The notes beneath the pieces are model-generated. The model was not told the origin of the DNA and made no database searches. It worked only from the letters and a program-made list of their open reading frames with translations. A program made the position numbers and the translations under genes. A DNA stretch of 64,000 nt from Burkholderiales bacterium Ga0077544 (GTDB lineage Bacteria; Pseudomonadota; Gammaproteobacteria; Burkholderiales; Burkholderiaceae_D): NCBI GenBank assembly GCA_001464355.1, contig LNEU01000015.1, positions 186,001 through 250,000 of the forward strand, written 5' to 3'. Positions 10,959-21,791 of the stretch are shown in pieces. Numbering within the stretch: position 1 is the first letter of the stretch; each line of letters starts with the position of its first letter.

Positions 10959-11102
10959 ATCTGACTAAACCACATAGAAACACCCATTTCTAAAGCAAAT
11001 CACCGCAAAAGGCAGTAAAAGCCACCGCCAAGCGCAGCCGGCCCGCGCCCACAATGGTAAAATGCCCGCCTATTCAAATTAATACCTCCAAAGGCTTTAT
11101 CA

Positions 11103-12704
11103 GTGCTTTCCACAGCTAATATCACGATGCAGTTCGGCCCCAAGCCGTTGTTTGAAAACATTTCCGTCAAGTTTGGCGACGGCAACCGTTACGGCCTGAT
11201 TGGCGCTAACGGCTGCGGCAAGTCCACTTTCATGAAAATTCTCGGCGGCGATCTGGATTCGACTGCGGGCACCGTCATGCTCGATCCGAACGAGCGCTTG
11301 GGTAAATTGCGTCAGGATCAGTTTGCGTTTGAAGAAATGCGCGTGCTGGATGTCGTGATGATGGGCCATACGGAAATGTGGGCGGCGATGGCGGAGCGCG
11401 ATGCGATCTACGCGAATCCGGACGCAACTGACGACGACTACATGAAGGCAGCTGACCTCGAAGCGAAGTTTGCTGAATACGATGGTTACACTGCTGAATC
11501 GCGCGCTGGTGAATTGCTGCTCGGTGCTGGCGTATCTATCGATCTGCATCAAGGCCCGATGAGCAATGTGTCGCCAGGCTGGAAATTGCGCGTGTTGCTG
11601 GCGCAGGCGCTGTTCTCGAACCCTGACATTCTGTTGCTCGATGAACCGACCAACAATCTGGACATCAACACGATTCGCTGGCTGGAAGATGTACTGAACG
11701 AGCGCAATTCCACCATGATCATCATTTCGCATGATCGCCATTTTCTGAATCAGGTGTGCACGCACGTCGCCGATATGGATTACGGCACCTTGAAGATTTA
11801 TCCTGGCAACTACGACGAATACATGTTTGCTTCAACGCAGGCGCGTAATCAGCAGCTGGCGAACAATGCGAAAGCAAAAGACAAGGTCGCTGAATTGCAA
11901 GAGTTTGTACGTCGTTTCGCAGCGAATAAATCCAAGGCGCGTCAGGCGACATCGCGCGCCAAGCAGATTGAAAAGATCAAGGTTGATGACATCAAACCGT
12001 CGTCGCGTGCTTATCCATTCGTGCGTTTTGATGGCGAGAAAAAGCTGCATCGCCAAGCCGTTACGGTCGAAGGTATCTCCAAAGCATTCGATAGACAGTT
12101 GTTCAAAAATTTCAGCATTACTGTTGAAGCGGGTGAACGCGTTGCAATCATTGGTGCTAACGGTGCTGGTAAAACCACTTTGTTACGCAGCATAGGCGGC
12201 AAGGACATCACAGGCCTCGACGCAGACAGTGGTCGAGTCAAATGGGCCGAAAACGCCAACGTCGGTTACATGCCGCAAGATCCAACGGAAGATTTTGCAA
12301 GCGACAAAAATCTGACCGACTGGATCGGCCAATGGACGCAAGAGGGCGACGATGATCAGCAGGTGCGTTCGATTCTTGGTCGTTTGCTGTTCGGTGGCGA
12401 CGATGTAAAAAAATCGGTTCGCGTATTGTCCGGTGGTGAAAAAGGCCGCATGACTTACGGCAAGCTGATGCTCGGTCGTCACAATGTCTTGCTGATGGAT
12501 GAGCCGACCAATCACATGGATATGGAATCCATCGAGTCGCTGAACATTGCTCTGGAAAAATATGCCGGCACCCTGATTTTCGTTTCGCATGATCGCGAAT
12601 TTGTTTCATCGCTGGCAACACGCGTGCTGGAAGTGAAAGAAAACGAAATCGTCGACTTCCAGGGTACTTACGAAGAATATTTGACCAGCCAGGGCATCGA
12701 TTAA
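11103..12704 (+). CDS. ABC-F family ATPase (YbiT-like)
   Basis: Two ABC domains, no [11 protein letters not shown] and [21 protein letters not shown] and [11 protein letters not shown]. Confidence 0.9.
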   Translation: MLSTANITMQFGPKPLFENISVKFGDGNRYGLIGANGCGKSTFMKILGGDLDSTAGTVMLDPNERLGKLRQDQFAFEEMRVLDVVMMGHTEMWAAMAERDAIYANPDATDDDYMKAADLEAKFAEYDGYTAESRAGELLLGAGVSIDLHQGPMSNVSPGWKLRVLLAQALFSNPDILLLDEPTNNLDINTIRWLEDVLNERNSTMIIISHDRHFLNQVCTHVADMDYGTLKIYPGNYDEYMFASTQARNQQLANNAKAKDKVAELQEFVRRFAANKSKARQATSRAKQIEKIKVDDIKPSSRAYPFVRFDGEKKLHRQAVTVEGISKAFDRQLFKNFSITVEAGERVAIIGANGAGKTTLLRSIGGKDITGLDADSGRVKWAENANVGYMPQDPTEDFASDKNLTDWIGQWTQEGDDDQQVRSILGRLLFGGDDVKKSVRVLSGGEKGRMTYGKLMLGRHNVLLMDEPTNHMDMESIESLNIALEKYAGTLIFVSHDREFVSSLATRVLEVKENEIVDFQGTYEEYLTSQGID

Positions 12705-12720
12705 GTATCGTAATGAGAGG

Positions 12721-12753
12721 GCGCGACGAGGAAGATTCCCGTCGCGCTTTTTT
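12721..12753 (+). terminator. Rho-independent terminator after ABC-F gene
   Basis: gcgcgacg ... cgtcgcgc followed by tttttt. Confidence 0.85.
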
Positions 12754-12887
12754 GCGTTTGCAGCTTTGTTTCAATATGACAAGCACTGCATTCGAGACAT
12801 ACAACCGTCACCTCAGAATGACGCTACAATTTGACTGCAATATCGTCTCAGCCTAACCAGTTCATCGTGTTCAATCACTGACCAGCC

Positions 12888-14027
12888 ATGCAAATCCAGT
12901 CAATCAAAACTATTGAATTCGAACGTCCCGCAATGGAAAGCGGCACTAGCTGTGTCGCCCATGCGTGGGCGCGCACACTAGCCACGCCTACGCAAGAGGA
13001 AAAAGTTGCCTTGAAGGAGCGCATCAAGCGCTTATTGAAAGAACGCGAAGCCGTATTGGTCGCGCATTACTACGTCGATGCTGATCTGCAGGATCTGGCG
13101 GAAGAAACCGGTGGCTGTGTATCCGATTCTTTGGAAATGGCGCGCTTCGGTCGCGATCACCCGGCCAAGACGCTGGTGGTGGCTGGCGTCAAGTTCATGG
13201 GCGAAACGGCAAAAATTCTCAGCCCTGAAAAAACCATTTTGATGCCGGATCTGGACGCGACCTGTTCGCTCGATCTTGGTTGTCCTGTCGATGAATTCAA
13301 TGCCTTCTGCGACGCGCATCCGGATCGCGTGGTGGTCGTGTATGCAAATACCAGCGCAGCCGTGAAAGCACGCGCCGACTGGATGGTGACTTCATCCATA
13401 GGCTTGAAGATCGTCGAACATCTGCATGCGCAAGGTAAAAAAATCCTGTGGGCACCAGATAAACATCTGGGCGGCTACATTCAAAAGCAGACCGGTGCGG
13501 ACATGCTGTTGTGGCAGGGTTCCTGTCTGGTGCACGACGAGTTCAAGGCGGTTGAACTGGAGCTGTTGAAGAAAGAACACCCGCTGGCGAAAGTACTGGT
13601 TCATCCGGAATCGCCAGCCGCAGTCGTCGCGTTGGCAGATGCCGTCGGCTCGACATCGCAACTGATACACGCGGCGCAAACGATGGATGCGCCTGAATTT
13701 ATTGTCGCCACCGACAACGGCATTCTGCACAAGATGAAAGCCGCAGCACCCGGCAAAATATTTATTGATGCGCCGACTGCTGGCAATAGTGCAACGTGCA
13801 AAAGCTGCGCGCATTGCCCATGGATGGCGATGAATGGTTTGCAGAATCTGGCTGACGTGCTGGAATCTGGCCGCAATGAAATCCACGTAGATCCGGAAAT
13901 CGGCCGCAAGGCGACTGTCTGCATCGATCGCATGCTGGACTTCGCCGCAGCGCAAAAAGCCAATGTGCGTCCATCCAGTGATCTGGCGAAAGAAGGAAAA
14001 CTGTTTTCGGGAATAGGTCCGGCATGA
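12888..14027 (+). CDS. nadA: Quinolinate synthase A
   Basis: [44 protein letters not shown] Fe-S ligands. Confidence 0.96.
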   Translation: MQIQSIKTIEFERPAMESGTSCVAHAWARTLATPTQEEKVALKERIKRLLKEREAVLVAHYYVDADLQDLAEETGGCVSDSLEMARFGRDHPAKTLVVAGVKFMGETAKILSPEKTILMPDLDATCSLDLGCPVDEFNAFCDAHPDRVVVVYANTSAAVKARADWMVTSSIGLKIVEHLHAQGKKILWAPDKHLGGYIQKQTGADMLLWQGSCLVHDEFKAVELELLKKEHPLAKVLVHPESPAAVVALADAVGSTSQLIHAAQTMDAPEFIVATDNGILHKMKAAAPGKIFIDAPTAGNSATCKSCAHCPWMAMNGLQNLADVLESGRNEIHVDPEIGRKATVCIDRMLDFAAAQKANVRPSSDLAKEGKLFSGIGPA

Positions 14028-14887
14028 GTCTGCTGCGTAATCCGTTTGCCCCTTTCGATGCTGCACTGACGGCAGCATTTGAAGCCAACATCCTGGCAGC
14101 GCTGGTTGAGGATGTTGGTACCGGCGACGTCACTGGAAAATTGGTGCCTGAACAGGAAATCGTCAGTGCACACGTGATCGTGCGCGAAGCGGCAGTGCTG
14201 TGCGGTGCGCCTTGGTTTGAGGCCGTGATGAAGCAATTGGATGCCCGCATCAAGATTGTCTGGAATTATGCAGAAGGCGATTTAATGAAGGCTGATAGCG
14301 AAGTGTGTGCGATTGAAGCGCCTGCGCGTGCCTTGTTGACGGCTGAACGTGCGGCTCTGAATTTTCTGCAATTATTATCTGGTGTCGCGACTGCGACACG
14401 CGCATATGTCGAATTGATCGCTGGTACGAAAGCAGCCATTCTTGATACGCGTAAAACGCTGCCTGGCTTGCGTCTGGCACAGAAGTACGCAGTGCGCGTG
14501 GGCGGCGGCAAGAATCAACGTTTGGCGCTGTATGACGGCATCCTGATCAAGGAGAACCACATTGCCGCAGCAGGTGGCGTAAAGGCTGCCATGCAGGCTG
14601 CGCTGGCTTTGAATGCCGGTGTGACGATACAAATCGAGGTGGAAGATTTGCAGCAATTGCAGGATGCATTGGAAGCCGGTGCGCAATCTGTGTTGCTGGA
14701 TAATTTTTCACTGGAAATGATGCGTGAGGCGGTGGCGCTGACGAATGGACGCGCTTTGCTGGAAGGCTCGGGCGGGGTGAATCGTGATTCGGTTCGGGCG
14801 ATTGCAGAGACTGGGGTTGATCGTATTTCGATTGGTGGGTTGACCAAGGATGTGCGGGCGACGGATTATTCTTTGCGGATACTCTAA
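14024..14887 (+). CDS. nadC: Nicotinate-nucleotide pyrophosphorylase (carboxylating)
   Basis: [39 protein letters not shown]; overlaps nadA. Confidence 0.96.
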   Translation: MSLLRNPFAPFDAALTAAFEANILAALVEDVGTGDVTGKLVPEQEIVSAHVIVREAAVLCGAPWFEAVMKQLDARIKIVWNYAEGDLMKADSEVCAIEAPARALLTAERAALNFLQLLSGVATATRAYVELIAGTKAAILDTRKTLPGLRLAQKYAVRVGGGKNQRLALYDGILIKENHIAAAGGVKAAMQAALALNAGVTIQIEVEDLQQLQDALEAGAQSVLLDNFSLEMMREAVALTNGRALLEGSGGVNRDSVRAIAETGVDRISIGGLTKDVRATDYSLRIL

Positions 14888-14908
14888 GCGTGTGATATTT
14901 TTTTGAGG

Positions 14909-14932
14909 AAGCCGCGTTATGCGGCTTTTTTT
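14909..14932 (+). terminator. Rho-independent terminator after nadC
   Basis: aagccgc-gttat-gcggctt plus T-run. Confidence 0.8.
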
Positions 14933-14959
14933 ATTGGTGTTTTGGTTTGAGTTTGGTTG

Positions 14960-15069
14960 TTTCTTCGTGGTGAGTTGCCGGGGGTAGCCCGACGGCTACT
15001 CACTTTCTTTGCTTCGCCAAAGAAAGTAAGCAAAGAAAGGCGACGCAGAAGCCGTTGCCCGCTACGCGG
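14960..15069 (+). repeat. Dispersed intergenic repeat, left copy
   Basis: tttcttcgtggtgagttgccgggggtagcccgacggctactcactttctttgcttcgccaaagaaagtaagcaaagaaaggcgacgc; internal actttctttg/caaagaaagt hairpin; inverted relative at 15488-15597. Confidence 0.75.
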
Positions 15070-15073
15070 GTAC

Positions 15074-15169
15074 CCAAGGCAAACGATCATCAGTCGGGAG
15101 CGCAAACAAACTCGCCTTCGGCTCAGACAGGTTTGCACTCTTTATCCGACTGATGATCGTTTGCCTTGG
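15074..15169. repeat. Large inverted repeat with 24-bp perfect arms (15074-15097 / 15146-15169)
   Basis: ccaaggcaaacgatcatcagtcgg ... ccgactgatgatcgtttgccttgg; inner arms gagcgcaaac/gtttgcactc extend the stem with a mismatch. Confidence 0.9.
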
Positions 15170-15206
15170 CAACGTCACATGCGGTCAAGGTCAACTGCAA
15201 AAATCA

Positions 15207-15289
15207 AACCGCAACCGCAACCGCAACCGCAACCGCAACCGCAACCGCAACCGCAACCGCAACCGCAACCGCAACCGCAACCGCAACCG
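15207..15289. repeat. Hexanucleotide microsatellite (AACCGC), 13 full units plus AACCG
   Basis: Uninterrupted aaccgc units read directly. Confidence 0.98.
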
Positions 15290-15487
15290 TAAGATCAACT
15301 CCTTACATACTGCTTGATTGCATTTTGAATTAGCTCGTAACAATGTTGCTGTTGTTGAACTGCAGTTGAACTTTACCCGCTGTGACGCTGCCGTTTGTGC
15401 GAAGCAGAAAATGGAAAAAGAAGTGAACGTTGTCTGAGCGTAGCGAGTTTCGTTCGCTTCCCATTTTTTGATTTGCACAAACGGGAA

Positions 15488-15597
15488 GCCCGAAGGGCCA
15501 GCGGCTGTGCGGTCGCCTTCTTTTGCTTACTTTTCTTGGCGAAGCAAGAAAAGTAAGTGGCAGCCGGGCCACCCCCGGCATCCCAACTCTCTACGGA
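15488..15597 (-). repeat. Dispersed intergenic repeat, right copy (inverted relative to 14960-15069)
   Basis: Reverse complement reads gatgccgggggtggcccggctgccacttacttttcttgcttcgccaagaaaagtaagcaaaagaaggcgaccgc, aligning to the left copy. Confidence 0.75.
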
Positions 15598-15643
15598 GAA
15601 ATGCAAACATAAACAAGAGCGATCTAAAGAAACATCTAACAAT

Positions 15644-15681
15644 AAAAAAAGCCGCTGATTTTGCGATCAGCGGCTTTTTTT
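15644..15681. terminator. Bidirectional rho-independent terminator downstream of nadB
   Basis: aaaaaaagccgctgat ... atcagcggcttttttt, 16-bp arms. Confidence 0.9.
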
Positions 15682-15701
15682 ATGGGCTTGCTATTACCTG
15701 A

Positions 15702-17303
15702 TTATTTTCGGTCAGGTTGCAAAACACTAGGCAAGGCCTTAGGCAAAGTCTCAGGATAATCCCGGCTAAAGTGCAAGCCACGACTTTCACGACGCGATAA
15801 GGCGCTATTCACAATCAGCGATGCGACTTCTACCAGATTCCGCAACTCCAGCAAATCCGGCGTAATGCGGAAATTCGCGTAGTACTCGTCGATTTCTTCT
15901 TTCAATAAGCGAATACGATGCTGCGCGCGTTCCAGACGTTTGGTAGTGCGCACGATGCCGACGTAATTCCACATGAAGCGACGCAGCTCTTCCCAGTTGT
16001 TGGCGATGATGACTTCTTCATCTGCATCGGTAACGCGGCTTTCATCCCAGGCTGGCAGGGTAACGGCTTTTTGCTTAGGTTGCTCTTCTATGTATTTGGC
16101 TGCTGCACGACCTAATACCAGACATTCGAGCAAGGAATTACTGGCTAGGCGATTCGCTCCGTGCAAACCAGTGCAAGTCGTTTCACCTACGGCATACAAG
16201 CCGGGCAGGTCGGTGCGGCCAGCCAGATCGGTGATGATGCCGCCGCAGGTGTAATGCGCAGCCGGTACCACCGGGATGGGTTCTTTTGTGATGTCGATGC
16301 CGAATTGCAGGCAGCGCTCCATGATGTTCGGGAAATGTTCTTTCAGGAATTCAGGTGATTTGTGGCTGATGTCCAGATTGACGTAATCGACACCGTGCTT
16401 TTTCATTTCGGCATCGATAGCACGGGCGACAATGTCGCGCGGCGCGAGTTCGGCGCGTTCGTCATAGGCGGGCATGAAGCGCTTGCCGGAGTTTTTGCCT
16501 GAATTCGGCGGCAATCTCAGTTCGCCACCTTCGCCGCGAACTGCTTCGGTGATCAGATACGATTTTGCGTATGGGTGATACAGGCAGGTCGGGTGGAATT
16601 GAATGAATTCCATATTTGCGATACGACAACCGGCGCGCCATGCCATCGCGATCCCGTCGCCAGTCGCGGTATCAGGATTGGTAGTGTAAAGGTAGACCTT
16701 GCCGGCTCCACCAGTCGCCAGCACGGTGTGCTCGGCTGAAATCGTGATGACCTTGCCACTTTTGACGTCCTGTACATACAGGCCCAGGCAGCGCGGACCG
16801 TTCTTTTTTCGCTCCAGGCTATTCGATGTGATGACGTCGATGGCGTAGTGATGTTCCATCAAGGTGATATTCGGATGATTGCGTACTTTTTCTTCCAGCG
16901 TAACTTGTACTGCGTGACCGGTTGCATCTGCCGCATGAATGATGCGGCGCTGGCTGTGACCGCCTTCGCGTGTCAGATGAAAACCGAGTTCGGCAGTTGC
17001 GTCTGGCGTGAAGGGCACGCCTTGTTCGATCAACCAGGCAATTGCTTCGGGACCGTGTTCAACGATGTAGCGGGTTGCCGCTTCATCGCACAAGCCACCG
17101 CCGGCAATCAGCGTGTCAGCCACGTGTTCGTCGTAGCTGTCATGCGAATCGAGGACGGCGGCAATTCCGCCTTGCGCCCAGCTGCTGGCGCCATCGAGCA
17201 GCGCACGTTTGGAAATGACAGCGACCTTGCGGGTTTCAGCCAGATGGAGGGCAACAGAAAGGCCGGCTAATCCACTGCCGACAATTGCGACATCAAATTT
17301 CAT
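15702..17303 (-). CDS. nadB: L-aspartate oxidase
   Basis: MKFDVAIVGSGLAGLSVALHLAE, SSWAQGGIAAVLD, GLHGANRLASNSLLE. Confidence 0.96.
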   Translation of the reverse strand: MKFDVAIVGSGLAGLSVALHLAETRKVAVISKRALLDGASSWAQGGIAAVLDSHDSYDEHVADTLIAGGGLCDEAATRYIVEHGPEAIAWLIEQGVPFTPDATAELGFHLTREGGHSQRRIIHAADATGHAVQVTLEEKVRNHPNITLMEHHYAIDVITSNSLERKKNGPRCLGLYVQDVKSGKVITISAEHTVLATGGAGKVYLYTTNPDTATGDGIAMAWRAGCRIANMEFIQFHPTCLYHPYAKSYLITEAVRGEGGELRLPPNSGKNSGKRFMPAYDERAELAPRDIVARAIDAEMKKHGVDYVNLDISHKSPEFLKEHFPNIMERCLQFGIDITKEPIPVVPAAHYTCGGIITDLAGRTDLPGLYAVGETTCTGLHGANRLASNSLLECLVLGRAAAKYIEEQPKQKAVTLPAWDESRVTDADEEVIIANNWEELRRFMWNYVGIVRTTKRLERAQHRIRLLKEEIDEYYANFRITPDLLELRNLVEVASLIVNSALSRRESRGLHFSRDYPETLPKALPSVLQPDRK

Positions 17304-17699
17304 AAAGTTTCGTATTAAAGAAAGAAAAGTTTGCCCATGACTATATGCGATTTAGCGCAATGCTGTGCAATTTGCATATCGAAAGGTGCTTTTTACAGCA
17401 TAAGGCATGATAAAAGAGTTAAAAATTATGGATATGGCGGGTGTTGCGACAGATGAAATATCTTGTAGATAGATCGTTTGAAAAGGCGGGCATAAGTGCC
17501 TCATGGGCATGTACAAGTTGCAGGCGCAATGGGATAACGTAATTGCAGAGGCGGCTGCGCAACCGGCGATAATACTGAATATGATGAACAGCACACGGGA
17601 TATTTGATGCATGAACTGATCCCACCAAGCATCAACGGGGGGAGGACGTCATTGAAACACCATCAATGATTCAAGTCGGCCTGCTAATGCCGGTATGAC

Positions 17700-20342
17700 T
17701 CAGTCGAGCGGGAACCGGTGGGAGGAGCAGATCAGCGTCTCTGCTTCTTTTGCCGATAGCGGTGGAGAGAACAGGAAACCCTGTCCCAGATTGCAGCCCA
17801 TTTTTTTCAATTCACGAATATGACCTGTGGTTTCAACACCTTCGGCGATGGTTTGCAGATTCAGCGTTTGTGCGAGTGCCATCACCAGGCGAATAATCTC
17901 CCTATCGCTTTGCTTGGTATCCAGGCCGTGTACAAATGCTTTGTCGATTTTGAGTATATCGATAGGCAGTTTTTGCAGATACGCAAGCGAAGAATAACCG
18001 GTGCCGAAATCATCAAGTGCCAGACGCAGGCCGAGTTTTTTTAGCATGGATAGCGTTTCTATCGTTTGCAAAGGATTCGCCATGGCGGACGTTTCCGTTA
18101 TCTCCAGTTCTATCGAGTGCGGAATCACGCCGCTATTGCTCAGTATGTCGCGTACTTGCGTAAAAAAAGATGTGTGCAGCAATTGCCGCATCGAGACGTT
18201 GACCGCAACCGTGACGTTGCCCATGGCAGGATAGGTGACCTGCCATGCTGCGAGTTGTTTGCACGCTTGCTCCATGGCCCACATGCCGATAGGCACGACC
18301 ATGCCTGATGTTTCGGCAATAGGGATGAACTCGTTAGGAGATATCAATCCGTATTCGGGACTGTTCCAGCGCAGCAGCAATTCAAATCCCTTGACACTAC
18401 CGTCGGCCAGCGACACTTTGGGCTGATAAGCCACCGACAGTTCATTGCGTTCCAGCGCAAAACGCAAAGCCACGTCCATACGTGCATGTTTGGCAGATTT
18501 GCTTTGCAGTGCCGCATCGTAAATTTCTGCGCGATTGCGGCCGCGCTCCTTGGCCTGATACATCGCGGCATCGGCATCGCGTATCAAGTCGGCCGGGACC
18601 TGATGATCAGGACTCAATTGCGCAATCCCGATACTGGTTTGAATCTTGACGGCGATATTATCGAAAATAAGTGGTTCAGATACCGCATGCATGACAGCTT
18701 TAGCCTTGACGCTGGCTTCTGCCAAAGAAGAATTGGTCAGGATGACGAATTCATTGCCGCCAAAACGTGCGACGAAATCAGTTGCCGGCAAGGCACTCAC
18801 CAAACACTTGCTGATTTCGATCAGGCATTTGTCGCCAAAATCGTGACCATGCGTATCGTTGATGCTCTTGAAGAAGTCAATGTCGCAGAACAGCATGGTT
18901 AGACTGGACTGACGTTGTCGACTGACTTTCATGGCGGCGGCCAACGTATTGACGAGATAGCGGCGATTCGGCAAATCGGTGAGGATGTCGTGCATCGCCT
19001 GATATTCGATTTGCAACTCTGTGGTCTTGCGTTTGGTGATGTCGCGCGTCACGCCGAGTATGCCTATGGTTGTGCCCTTGGCATCACGCAATGGATATTT
19101 GCTGGTGTGAAACCAGCAATGCATATCGCTGTGCCAGAATCCCGGCATTTCCATATCCTGCAGCGGCACGCCGGTTTGCATCACTTGCAGATCTTGCTGC
19201 TGGATTTCATCGGCGATTTGCTGCGGAGTGAACTCGTCTTCTGCATTCGCCATTTTCATGCAGATGTCGTAAACTGTTTTGCCGCGCAATTCATCTTCGC
19301 TGGAATAGCCGAAATGTTGCTGGAATACCTGATTGCTGATGGTGAAACGACCTTCACGATCCTTGACGTAAATCATTGATGGGTTGAGATCGAGCACGGC
19401 GCGCAGCAATGTGGTTTCTTCCTGCAATTTCAGTTCTACGTCCTTGCGCAACGTGATGTCTTCCAGGCTGAACACCAGCCCGTTGATCGCGGAATCGTGC
19501 AGCATGTTGTAGCCACGCGTTTCCAGCCAGACCCAGTGTCCGTCTTTATGTTGCGTGCGATGACGCGAGAAGATGGCGCTATGTGGCGTGTTGCGCAGAT
19601 AACGGAGTTTTCTTTTGTGTTCTTCCTCTTCATCGGGATGCAGTACGGCTTGCAAACCATCGCGGATGATTTCATCCTGGTCGTAGCCGATCACTTCCTG
19701 CAGCGCAGGGTTGGCAAACTTGATTTGATAATTTTCATCGGTAATGATGAAAATATGACGAGTCACGCGCGCAATTGCATTGAAACGGCGCTCATTGGTA
19801 CGCGCCTGGCTGAGAGCGATGCGATTGATGTTCAGTGTTTTTGCCAGTAGCAAGGCGAGCCAGCCTATGCAGATAGTCGCAAAGAGTTCTGGCAACCAGT
19901 CTCCTATGGTGACACCAAAATGCACATTAATGCGATGACCGATAAACGCCACGGCGGCGATGACCACCATGGCAATCCTGCTGTGCAAAACCAGCGGGAA
20001 TACGCCTGCGATAGCGATTAACCAAGGCATAGGTAAAGCCGGCATCGCGTTTTGTGTTGATAGCGTTGCGATGGCGAAGGTTGCGATGCCGACTTCACAC
20101 AGCAGGAACTTAGTATTGAGCAGAATGGCTGTGCGCAGCCAGAAGTAACGGACAAAGGCGATCGTCAGCAGTGCGGTGAGAAGTACGGTTGCCAGCATGC
20201 CCGTGCGCGACAAGCTCAGGTGCCTGGCATAAATCAGCAGAACGACATGGAACACCAATGTGGCGTACAGCAGCAGGGAAGCGGTTCGGAAAATATCGCT
20301 TCCCGCGACGGCATTGACGGCACGTAGGGGTGTTTCCTTCAT
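17700..20342 (-). CDS. Membrane PAS-PAS-GGDEF-EAL c-di-GMP signalling protein (GGNEF site)
   Basis: N-terminal TM helices, two PAS/PAC segments, DIDFFKSINDTHGHDFGD, ARFGGNEFVIL, FELLLRW, LDDFGTGYSSL. Confidence 0.93.
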   Translation of the reverse strand: MKETPLRAVNAVAGSDIFRTASLLLYATLVFHVVLLIYARHLSLSRTGMLATVLLTALLTIAFVRYFWLRTAILLNTKFLLCEVGIATFAIATLSTQNAMPALPMPWLIAIAGVFPLVLHSRIAMVVIAAVAFIGHRINVHFGVTIGDWLPELFATICIGWLALLLAKTLNINRIALSQARTNERRFNAIARVTRHIFIITDENYQIKFANPALQEVIGYDQDEIIRDGLQAVLHPDEEEEHKRKLRYLRNTPHSAIFSRHRTQHKDGHWVWLETRGYNMLHDSAINGLVFSLEDITLRKDVELKLQEETTLLRAVLDLNPSMIYVKDREGRFTISNQVFQQHFGYSSEDELRGKTVYDICMKMANAEDEFTPQQIADEIQQQDLQVMQTGVPLQDMEMPGFWHSDMHCWFHTSKYPLRDAKGTTIGILGVTRDITKRKTTELQIEYQAMHDILTDLPNRRYLVNTLAAAMKVSRQRQSSLTMLFCDIDFFKSINDTHGHDFGDKCLIEISKCLVSALPATDFVARFGGNEFVILTNSSLAEASVKAKAVMHAVSEPLIFDNIAVKIQTSIGIAQLSPDHQVPADLIRDADAAMYQAKERGRNRAEIYDAALQSKSAKHARMDVALRFALERNELSVAYQPKVSLADGSVKGFELLLRWNSPEYGLISPNEFIPIAETSGMVVPIGMWAMEQACKQLAAWQVTYPAMGNVTVAVNVSMRQLLHTSFFTQVRDILSNSGVIPHSIELEITETSAMANPLQTIETLSMLKKLGLRLALDDFGTGYSSLAYLQKLPIDILKIDKAFVHGLDTKQSDREIIRLVMALAQTLNLQTIAEGVETTGHIRELKKMGCNLGQGFLFSPPLSAKEAETLICSSHRFPLD

Positions 20343-21562
20343 TAGGTTAGAGCGACCGGTTTTATTTTGCTTGCAGCAGCCTTGGCATTTTTACGTGCAG
20401 TTTCAACGTCTACTGCAGCTGCCAGCGCCACGCCCATGCGACGACGCGCAAACGATTCCGGCTTGCCGAACAGACGGAGATCGGTACCTGGTATTTGCAA
20501 TGCTTCGGCGACGCCTTCAAATGCGACGACTTTGGCATCGTGCTGACCGTAAATCACGGCCGAAGCGGCTGCTGTCTTCAGTGCGACATTCACGGGTAGA
20601 CCGAGTATCGCCTTGGCATGTAATTCAAATTCACTTTGTTCCTGGCTGGCCATCGTGACCATGCCTGTGTCATGCGGACGCGGACTGACTTCCGAGAACC
20701 AGACCATATCGTGTTTGACGAAGAGTTCTACGCCGAACAGGCCCAAGCCACCGAGATTATCAGTAACTTTCTTTGCGATATCGTGCGCTTTCTGCAATGC
20801 GCCAGGATGCATCGCTTGCGGTTGCCATGACTCAACATAATCGCCATTGACCTGCACATGACCGATGGGCTCGCAGAAATGCGTATGTACTTCGCCATCG
20901 GCTCCGATGGCACGCACCGTCAGCAAAGTGATTTCGTAATCGAAATCAATGAAGCCTTCTACGATCACCCTGCCTGCATCGACACGGCCACCTGAGGCAG
21001 CGCAATCCCATGCTGATTCAACATCGGCAATACTGTTCAGCTTGGATTGGCCCTTGCCGGACGATGACATCACTGGTTTGACTACACAGGGAAAACCGAT
21101 TTCAGCGGCACCGGCCTTGAGTTCTTTCAAGCTGTCGGCAAAGCGATAAGGAGAAGTGGCTACGCCTAATTCTTCCGCAGCCAGACGGCGTATACCTTCT
21201 CTATCCATCGTCAGCCATGCTGCACGTGCGGTTGGTATCACGCGCACGAGACCTGCATTTTCCATTTCCATCAAGGTGGTCGTTGCGATGGCCTCGATTT
21301 CTGGCACGATCAGATCGGGTTTTTCCTGATTGATCAATTCCGCAAGTGCAACACCATCCGTCATGTCAATCACGTACGCACGATGCGCGACTTGATGGCC
21401 TGGCGCATTGGCGTATCGATCCACTGCAATCACTTCCACCCCCAGGCGTTGCAGTGAAATGATCACTTCCTTGCCCAGTTCACCGGAGCCCAGCAACATG
21501 ACTTTAGTGGCGGTGGAGGATAGGGGAGTACCGATGCGAGGAGTGATGTTGCTTTTAATCAT
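20342..21562 (-). CDS. purT: Formate-dependent phosphoribosylglycinamide formyltransferase
   Basis: [43 protein letters not shown]-grasp enzyme; [12 protein letters not shown]. Confidence 0.96.
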   Translation of the reverse strand: MIKSNITPRIGTPLSSTATKVMLLGSGELGKEVIISLQRLGVEVIAVDRYANAPGHQVAHRAYVIDMTDGVALAELINQEKPDLIVPEIEAIATTTLMEMENAGLVRVIPTARAAWLTMDREGIRRLAAEELGVATSPYRFADSLKELKAGAAEIGFPCVVKPVMSSSGKGQSKLNSIADVESAWDCAASGGRVDAGRVIVEGFIDFDYEITLLTVRAIGADGEVHTHFCEPIGHVQVNGDYVESWQPQAMHPGALQKAHDIAKKVTDNLGGLGLFGVELFVKHDMVWFSEVSPRPHDTGMVTMASQEQSEFELHAKAILGLPVNVALKTAAASAVIYGQHDAKVVAFEGVAEALQIPGTDLRLFGKPESFARRRMGVALAAAVDVETARKNAKAAASKIKPVALT

Positions 21563-21715
21563 GGCGAAAATTCTGGGAAGGCGGTGAGCCTTCGTATCGT
21601 GTTGGGAAGGGATGTATTAGCATACAGACAATAGCAAATCTTGCTTCTTTTGGACAGAGCAAATTGCATGCAGTCAGCGTTTATAAAGGCAAAAAAAGCG
21701 CGCCGAGCAAGCAAA

Positions 21716-21748
21716 AAAAAACTGCCAGAAACTCTCTGGCAGTTTTTT
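21716..21748. terminator. Rho-independent terminator downstream of MFS gene
   Basis: aaaaaactgccaga-aactc-tctggcagtttttt, 14-bp arms. Confidence 0.9.
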
Positions 21749-21791
21749 ATTCGAAAATTTCTCGAACGAAATACTTGATGCTAATCAAGCA

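Noticed and set aside
15207-15289. CRISPR-like array
   Set aside because: Uninterrupted 6-bp units with no spacers and no cas genes.
14957-15478. ORFs 14957-15292 (+) and 15191-15478 (-) encoding (PQ)n and (LR)n
   Set aside because: Created by the AACCGC microsatellite and dispersed repeats; no domain, no RBS-supported start, frames on both strands.
17352-17612. 86-aa ORF upstream of nadB
   Set aside because: No conserved motif and poor start context; likely a leader or intergenic region.
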